This document shows positions 33,674 to 39,761 of a stretch of 39,761 nucleotides of DNA, piece by piece. Every line of letters begins with the position of its first letter. The stretch's first letter is position 1. This DNA is from Phoronis australis (Eukaryota; Phoronida; Phoronidae), in NCBI GenBank assembly GCA_002633005.1, contig NMRA01000027.1, forward strand, positions 940,895 through 980,655, read 5' to 3'. The translations under genes were made by a program, and so were the position numbers. The notes beneath the pieces were generated by a model. That model worked only from the letters and a program-made list of their open reading frames with translations, did no database searches and was not told where the DNA came from.

Positions 33674-34977
33674 AAATAGAGAATTCTACACGAGTCTCAG
33701 GTTTTTGACATGGTCAAAACCTCTTGGAAATTTCGTCAAAATCTCTCGGCTTGATTTGTTTTCTCACATGAGCCGTAAAAACGATTTTTGCCAAAAAACT
33801 CGACGTGCGTTAAACTTTCAAACACATGACGCATCTTTGGTAAAAACACGCTTGCGCAATGTAAAGTAATTCATTTACTTTTTGTTAATAACTTTATTAT
33901 AAGCTTAACAATTGTAAATTGCATTCAGCTTTCGCAGCAAATATTCAAGTTAGAATCTAATAACTAGTTTTTGAAGTTGTAATATTAAAATTTCTAAAAA
34001 TTATAAATAACAGTCAGCAAGGCTTCCCCGCGCGTGAGCGCTATATTGACCTTGAGACAGCTCGGCTAGATAGTCTCGCCGCGTTTCTTGAGTGAACGTC
34101 TCCGTTTAAGTGAACGTGGATATGGAATTCGCCGCCAAAGATGAGTCCGCTTAAGAAGAGATTTCTTACATGACCTGGAACGTGTTACGACACCACTGGT
34201 TAATAACAACGAGTACCTAATTTTTGATGTTGCATGGGCGAATCACAAAGTAGTGCAAAGTAAACATCCATACGCCTTACATTTTGTCGTCTACAAAACA
34301 CTAAAACAAACAAACGCGCACCAACCATACAATGCCGAAATTCCGAGAAGGTGACAAGGTTATGATTGACAAATCGGGTGTTGCAGCTGAACGTACTCCA
34401 AGTCGGATGGACATGCAAACAATTTCTTAAACGGACCCATCTTCGGCGGCAAATTCCATATCCACATTCACTCAAACGGAGACGAGCCCCTACTCAAAAA
34501 ATGCGGCGAGACTGGCTACCTGTGCTGTCTCAAAGTCAGTGCTCACGCGCGGGAAAGCCTTGCTGACTGTTATTTATCAACATTTTTAAATTTTATTATT
34601 ACAGCTTCAAAGACTATTCATTACATTCTAACTTGAATAGTTATTTGCTATGAAACCTGAATGCAATTTACAATTGTTAAGCTTAAAATAAAACTACTAA
34701 CAAAGTAACTGAATTACTTTATGTTGCGCAGGGATATTTTTACAAAAGTTCAGTGTCATGTGCTTGAAAGTTTTAGGCACGTCGAGTTTTTCGGAAAAAA
34801 GATCGTTTTTCGGTTCATGTGAGAAAACGAATCTTACACTCGTCTCAGATTGATGACATGTGCAAAACATCTTCGAAATTTCCTCAAAATCCCTCGGCAA
34901 GCCTCGGAATTTTGACAAAATTTCGAAGAGGTTTTGCCCATGTCATGAACCTGAAACTTGTGTAGGATTCTCTATTT
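33674..34977. repeat. long inverted repeat (foldback element) in intron 13
   Basis: The arms 33674-34173 and about 34409-34977 are reverse complements with scattered mismatches and end at AAATAGAGAAT / ATTCTCTATTT. About 235 bp separates them. Shared blocks include AAGCTTAACAATTGTAAATT, AACAGTCAGCAAGGC and CCGCGCGTGAGC. The right arm carries an extra nested palindrome at about 34848-34948. The arms contain no convincing coding region. It resembles foldback or long-TIR MITE transposons. Confidence 0.8.
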
Positions 34978-35055
34978 ACGTATTGCTCACATGATGGGTA
35001 TGAAGTTTTTCTTTATTTAGTTACACAAGAACTTTAGATTTTATTTTTTTTTCAG

Positions 35056-35372
35056 CTGAAGACTATGCCGGGCACGTAACTTCAGTTTCTTCAAAGCCGT
35101 TTCTAGTGGACACTACGCCACCTGTTACTACTAACGCAAAGTTACTTGTTGGTTCACTCCACACTAATTACAAATATTTAGCTGGACACATGTTGCAGTT
35201 TCACTGGTTTGGCTTTGAAGACAACGAGAGCGGAATTGCCAGCTACGAGTTCGCAATAGGATCATCACCGACACTTCAAGACAACCTACCTTTCAAAGAA
35301 TGTTCCATTAATTACGTTTTTATCGACGGAGTTGACTTACAGGATGGCCACAAGTACTATCCTCAGATAAAG
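35056..35372 (+). CDS. main gene exon 14: beta-sandwich repeat
   Basis: A 317-bp exon after a T-rich tract and ttcag, phase 1 in, phase 0 out at aag|gtagtt. It encodes AEDYAGHVTSVSSKPFLVDT then TPP (hinge 35106-35123), and 'FHWFGFEDNESGIASYEFAI' then GSS. This is the clearest copy of the repeat core: W-x-G-F-x-D-x-x-S-G-I-x-x-Y-x-x-A-I-G. Confidence 0.9.
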
Positions 35373-35775
35373 GTAGTTATTTTCGGTCTATATGAATGTG
35401 CAAGTCATGATAACCTGCACTCGGTGTTTTGCATGGGTGTTTAAAATGTAACAATCGTTGCTCTTTAGTTGATTTAATGGACAAGGGGAAGGAATTGGTT
35501 TGGTGCTACTGTTGTATCAGTAATGACACCTGAGTGTTCCAAATACAGATGCACAGTGGTAATATTTAATCATTTAATGCTTCGTCTGGGAAGTGACAGA
35601 CCACCGGACACGTAGCTGGTGTTTGTCATACAGATAGCAACAACTGTACATTTAATTACATTTTAACATCCCTGAAATTTCCCAAAAGCAGGAGACTACG
35701 AGCATGAAGTTTCTGGATGATGGCAAACTGGGGTTTAAAAAATGTAATACTCTACTGGATGTTTTGTCTGTTTAG
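35373..35775. other. intron 14
   Basis: Short intron without further feature. Confidence 0.5.
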
Positions 35776-36031
35776 GCTACAAATGGGGCAGGATTGGTAT
35801 CCATTCTCAGTGAGCAGTTTACATTCGACTCTACTCCACCATCAAGAGGAATTGTGCGAGACTGCAGGAGTCTGGAGGACCTCAGTGACGTTGACTACCA
35901 GAGAAGCACTTCTAGACTCTGCGCCTCGTGGTCTGGTTTTCATGACGCACACACACCTATGATTGAATACAGAGTTGGTGTCGATGAGGATGGAATTCAG
36001 CCACTTCTATCGAGCGTTGGGCTCAAAAGAG
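35776..36031 (+). CDS. main gene exon 15: beta-sandwich repeat
   Basis: A 256-bp exon after tgtctgtttag, phase 0 in, phase 1 out at aga g|gtagtc. It encodes ATNGAGLVSILSEQFTFDS then TPP (hinge 35824-35841), and LCASWSGFHDAHTPMIEYRV then GVDEDG. It holds the same hinge-plus-core repeat as the preceding exon. Confidence 0.88.
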
Positions 36032-36359
36032 GTAGTCAATGCAATTACTGTTGATGACTGGTTAGCAGTTATCATATTCTGTAGTCGTTTTCTTCTTTGA
36101 GACTAGTCGTGTGCTCGACTGACGTTTCTGCCTATATAGTTTACACGCACTTATCAACGGTATTGGCATTCACGCTGAGCTAGTGCAATTAATTTTGAGC
36201 CCATACAAAAGTATACCCTGCAAGGATTCTGAAACATGCACCCACAACATGCAGACTTAAAGTAGAGACATTCGTAATCTTACAGAGTATGAAGTGCAAA
36301 CAAATACTCTATATGATGACACCACGGATACACACGAATGAACAATTATTACATTTCAG
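36032..36359. other. intron 15
   Basis: Nothing beyond intron sequence is recognised. Confidence 0.5.
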
Positions 36360-36546
36360 CCTTCGTCTTTGTTGGCAACTTGAAAGCTGGTCGGAAGTAC
36401 GTCATAACAGTCGAAGCCTGCAACTCGGTTGGTCTTTGTACGCGTGCCTGTTCAGATGGTGTGGTCATTGACCCCACGCCGCCACTGGCTGGTATTGTAA
36501 CTATTGGACACAGACGCTTTGAGCACAGTCGATACCAAGCCTCAAG
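36360..36546 (+). CDS. main gene exon 16: repeat end, gene continues
   Basis: A 187-bp exon after attacatttcag, phase 1 in, phase 2 out at ag|gtaggc. It encodes FVGNLKAGRKYVITVEACNS, then CTRACSDGVVIDPTPP (hinge 36467-36484) and ends HSRYQAS. The last residues begin a new module, so the gene must continue in another exon. None with a phase-2 acceptor and repeat-like coding is convincing in the remaining 3.2 kb. Confidence 0.88.
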
Positions 36547-38430
36547 GTAGGCTAAACATTTGGGGAAATAGCTCGTTGTCGTGTGATAAACAGTTGCCAA
36601 GCGAGATGACACACATTTAAAATGCACATGTTCCACGGTCGTAAATAGAATATTGCAAACGTGCGTGAGTTTCTCAAACGTTGCTTCCAAGAGATTTAAA
36701 AGTTTGTCGAAGTCCAAATGTCTCAATTAATGGCGTTTATAAAATAACAAGGGGCCTCGACCAGTGCTGAAGTGGTAATATTAGAGGTAAGTAGGCGCCC
36801 AATGTCCATCGTATCACCTTGAGCACTGAACTGTAAAAGTGCATTGGATTCACAAAACCTGACTCACAAACATGTAAGTCTATTTTTGACGCACTTGTGG
36901 GTACAGTATTTACTTCGAGTCTGCAGTGGACAATCTAGGATGTCGCAGAAAGGGGCCCAACCGCCCATATACTTATTCAAAGGTCCGCTGTCATTCCAAG
37001 CGATCTCTGGTGGGGGGAACAAACACAATTTTAAAGGAAAACACGAGGGTAACGCACAGAGGCGATGTGCTGACGGCGTTTTCAGTCGCCTGTGGGGTGT
37101 GTCCACGGGGCCCTTTGGTCCCGCTTAATCCACCTGTGGTATGCCACCCTAACTGTGACTTTATCTTGAGATATAAATTTAAAATTCCATTACTCGCCGA
37201 ACATATCTTGCTGCATACGCTTCAAAGACTAATTACACAAACACGATGTTACACAAGCGCTGATGTTTTCAAGGCCTTGATACCACGTACAATGTGCACA
37301 CGATCATGCATAAAATTGAAGTAGGGTTTTTCTTGCAAGCAGTTGCTCTTATTTTTGCATTTAATTTGGAATTTAGTAAAACACCAGGTGCTAGTGACCA
37401 GTCCAGAGATAGAGTGCTTAATAAAAGCTACAGAATGCTCCACAAACTTTTTGTCTGCGGTCTTATTCTGTTCCAAGTTACATGATTATATGGGCTGCAA
37501 GCTATCAAAGTTCCGTGTTGTCGAATCATCCACGTTTCGTCATAAGGTTGTGAGTCGAACAGGGAAAGCGGGGACCAGTGGCCTAGCCAAACAAAGAGCT
37601 GGAGGTAGTTTCTAATAGCAAGCAAGAGCGTTTATTTGTTAATTTCGCTGAATTCTCGTTCACATTCAGTTGTACTGCAAGAAAGAGTCTTAATCAGAGG
37701 TCCAGTTGTCGCAGAGCACTTGGCAGGTTATCTACTCTAACCGTTTCCTCCATTTCTACGAACTCACGCATTCCTCTGGATGTTGTAGCAACCAGCCCAA
37801 ACCGATCGCAAATACGCCTGACTTTCGTGCTCGCCATGTTTTATTCCGGACTTCATCGGCCACCTTTTGGGGTCCAAGATGCCCAGAATAGAGGAAAACG
37901 TGCCTGCAGTGACATTCATATTTGAATCATCACTACCGTGTGATTGTTCTCTCTAAGAAATAGACGGGTTACCATTGTCTTTAAGACGGGGAAATACGCA
38001 CCCGGCAGTTTGAAATTAGTTTAACCTACGTATAACCAGCATTATGTGCAATATACCCTGTACTAGAATATGTGATTGTCCCCATTGTCGTAGCCCAGTG
38101 TGACATACATGTATGCAACAAGGGAATACCTAACTTCTGGGTTTTACTGACGAGATGATTGAGAGTGTTAAGAAAAGAAACTGCATGGATGCTCAATTTA
38201 AGCACTTTAGTGAAGCTTTTAATAAAGTAAATCATTTCAATCTGCAAATTAAACATTCAGATAAAACCAGGCGCTATGAATGACTAAAATGGCTAGTTTT
38301 CTGAATTGTCAACAAAAACGATGATAGTCAAAGATGAGAAGATGCTACGTATTAGTGTGGGGTCAGAGTCCATCAAAGATCAGTTTTACGGTCTTGTTTC
38401 TTATTGTATACAGATTAAATGCCTTTAGGT
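36547..38430. other. intron or 3' sequence, nothing recognised
   Basis: Frames at 36844-37324, 37343-37615 and 38026-38256 show no domain and no repeat-module motif. A GC-richer patch at 36930-37140 may be old transposon DNA but has no identifiable ends. Confidence 0.4.
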
Positions 38431-38506
38431 CTATCTGCATGGAGCCGACTCCACCACACTGACTCTGACAACGAAGATATGTAGAATATACTGACAAATT
38501 CAAACT

Positions 38507-38760
38507 TTATTGGCGGATGAATGGGTCATAGCTTTCCACCCAAATAAGCGCAGTTTCTTAACGCTTGCTAAAAATCTCTCTTGTGTCAAAGTCACAAGGT
38601 GGGGTCATGCAAAGATACCTTATACTAGCTAGGCCACTGCCATCTTGCGTGATTTCAGAAGACTCTCACACTTAAGTTAAGCCCGAAAAAAAGCAAATGA
38701 TATTCTGGGCTTCCTAAGACAGAACCTACGTAACGGGAACAATAACGTGTCCCATCCTTG
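38507..38760 (+). pseudogene. jockey/CR1-type reverse transcriptase relic
   Basis: One frame reads LLADEWVIAFHPNKRSFLTL, matching the 'W-x-x-x-W-x-x-x-F-x-x-x-K-C' region downstream of the catalytic site in LINE reverse transcriptases. After a frame change KANDILGFLRQNLRNG matches the following 'KANxxLGFLRRN' motif. A stop follows at 'SHP*'. The Cys of the first motif is replaced by Arg. This is a dead fragment of a non-LTR retrotransposon. Confidence 0.75.
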
Positions 38761-39061
38761 ACTTTAGTTCTTCTATATGGAATAACTAGTCTGACTACAT
38801 TACTTCAGCCCGTCGCTTGTTATCTTCAATTATAGCACGCACTCTAATTTCATCATGGTACACAGTGGGACTGTCTCTTCTTGGGGCATTCCTTAATCAG
38901 TTATCCCTCCCCTAACGATTTTGCAGTACGCTGATTTATCTGGAAGTCACATCCTATCTATCTGTTTCTAATTGTTATTCTTGTTTTGGTTTTTGTTGAT
39001 CTTCCTTGCGATAACTGTCGTGATACATCGAAAAGAGAGTTGTCATTTACACCTAGAATTG

Positions 39062-39416
39062 TTAAAGGAGAATGCCACCCGATTAAATTAGTCTTTTTAC
39101 CGTCTTATTCGGTCTATATCCACGTGGTCTCTTATATGGTCGACATCACCTTGCCAAGAGGTGTCGTGTTGATGTGTGCGAAAGGTGAGAAACGACACAG
39201 CGACGTCAGTGGTTCGTCTGCAGAGTGAATGCCGCAAAGTTGCAGTGCATCGTTCCCGTTTGTCCGAACTATGAAGCTGCGAAGAAAGCGGTTATATCGT
39301 TTTTTCGACTTCCTCGAGAGCCGAAATGCTTAGTAAGTGGCTCGCGGTAGTGAAAAATGAAAGATACGCTGTTGATAGCAAGTATGAGGCCGTGAAACAT
39401 CTCCGTGTCTATGGCC
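39062..39416 (+). mobile_element. Kolobok-like transposon 5' end, copy 2
   Basis: Begins TTAAAGGAGAATGCCACCC and aligns with 9687-10037 throughout. Unlike copy 1, it continues past the shared boundary into GGCCGGCATTTCGTAGAC, which completes the THAP finger, so this copy retains more of the element at that point. Confidence 0.65.
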
Positions 39417-39440
39417 GGCATTTCGTAGACAATGATTTCT
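39229..39440 (+). pseudogene. THAP zinc-finger remnant, copy 2
   Basis: The frame CIVPVCPNYEAAKKAVISFF then RLPREPK carries the first Cys pair (C-x4-C). After a one-step frame change it continues MLSKWLAVVKNERYAVDSKY, and then reaches VYGRHFVDNDF, where the Cys of the C-x2-H half is Tyr. The frame change and Cys loss mean a dead transposase N-terminus. It belongs to the Kolobok-like copy. Confidence 0.65.
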
Positions 39441-39495
39441 CCATGATAGCAAGTAACAGCATATGTTCACGAAAACAACAACGGATTTAAAACTT

Positions 39496-39533
39496 GACAT
39501 GTTTCGGTGTCATTTATTAAACACCATCCTCAG
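39496..39533 (-). repeat. Penelope-like hammerhead-type motif
   Basis: Read on the minus strand: CTGAGGA, T, stem GGTGT..ACACC, GAAAC. The CUGANGA and GAAA boxes and an intervening perfect stem match the hammerhead ribozyme core described in Penelope-like element terminal repeats, apart from one extra base before the stem. Nothing diagnostic of the rest of such an element is visible before the window ends. Confidence 0.35.
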
Positions 39534-39761
39534 AAGTCATAATACAGTGGCCACCTAGCTAGGCCCAACAACAAGTAATGAAGCACAGATACAGTCAGTT
39601 ACAGGGAGTGACAATGAACTATACCAACAATGACAACCTGTGGTGTGTCAGTTGCCTATTGAGATTGGGCTTGCACCAACTGATATGTAAAGCCTCACGA
39701 ATTTTAAGCTCCTTTGTTGTTACTGCCTGGTCTATTATTGCAAAGTCATTGAAAGAGCACT

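Noticed and set aside
36547-39061. Further exons of the main gene
   Set aside because: Acceptor-like sites (for example near 37084) lead quickly to stops in the required phase, and none encodes a repeat module.
1-39761. CRISPR arrays, operons, rRNA genes, bacterial-type promoters
   Set aside because: No regular direct repeats with spacers, no rRNA-like sequence, and the gene structure is eukaryotic.

Overview
The window is nuclear DNA from an invertebrate animal. Its main content is a split gene with consensus GT-AG introns and extracellular-module domains. Around it lies dense transposon debris: Kolobok-like and THAP DNA transposons, LINE relics, MITEs, a tRNA-type SINE and possible Penelope-like fragments. 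Nothing bacterial or viral is visible. The repeat spectrum would suit a marine invertebrate such as a mollusc or other lophotrochozoan, but the species cannot be read from the sequence.

Layout. Positions 1-9686 are gene-poor: one weak orphan exon candidate, a purine/pyrimidine microsatellite, a short MITE and two copies of a 'GTTCCAA..CTGACTTA' MITE. Positions 9687-11228 hold the end of a Kolobok-like transposon with a decayed THAP domain, plus a convergent minus-strand exon. Positions 11330-36546 hold one large plus-strand gene of 16 recognised exons and about 2,215 codons, open at its 3' end. All 15 exon junctions agree in reading phase. Introns contain foldback repeats, a THAP-domain element, a LINE tail and a 1.3-kb inverted repeat. 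Positions 36547-39761 contain no further convincing exon, but carry a jockey/CR1-type reverse transcriptase relic, a second copy of the Kolobok-like end and a possible Penelope/hammerhead fragment.

The main gene encodes a predicted secreted or surface protein. In order it has a signal peptide, an EMI domain split over three exons, an EGF-like module, a second Cys-rich module, an unrecognised about 89-residue module, a WSC carbohydrate-binding-type module and a long array of beta-sandwich (fibronectin-III-like) repeats marked by a 'V/I-D-x-T-P-P' hinge and a 'W-x-G-F-x-D...S-G-I...Y-x-x-A-I-G' core. No membrane anchor or stop codon is seen, so the C-terminus is outside the window. The order of modules suggests an extracellular-matrix or adhesion protein. 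The first exon appears to carry a one-base frameshift between the signal peptide and the EMI domain.
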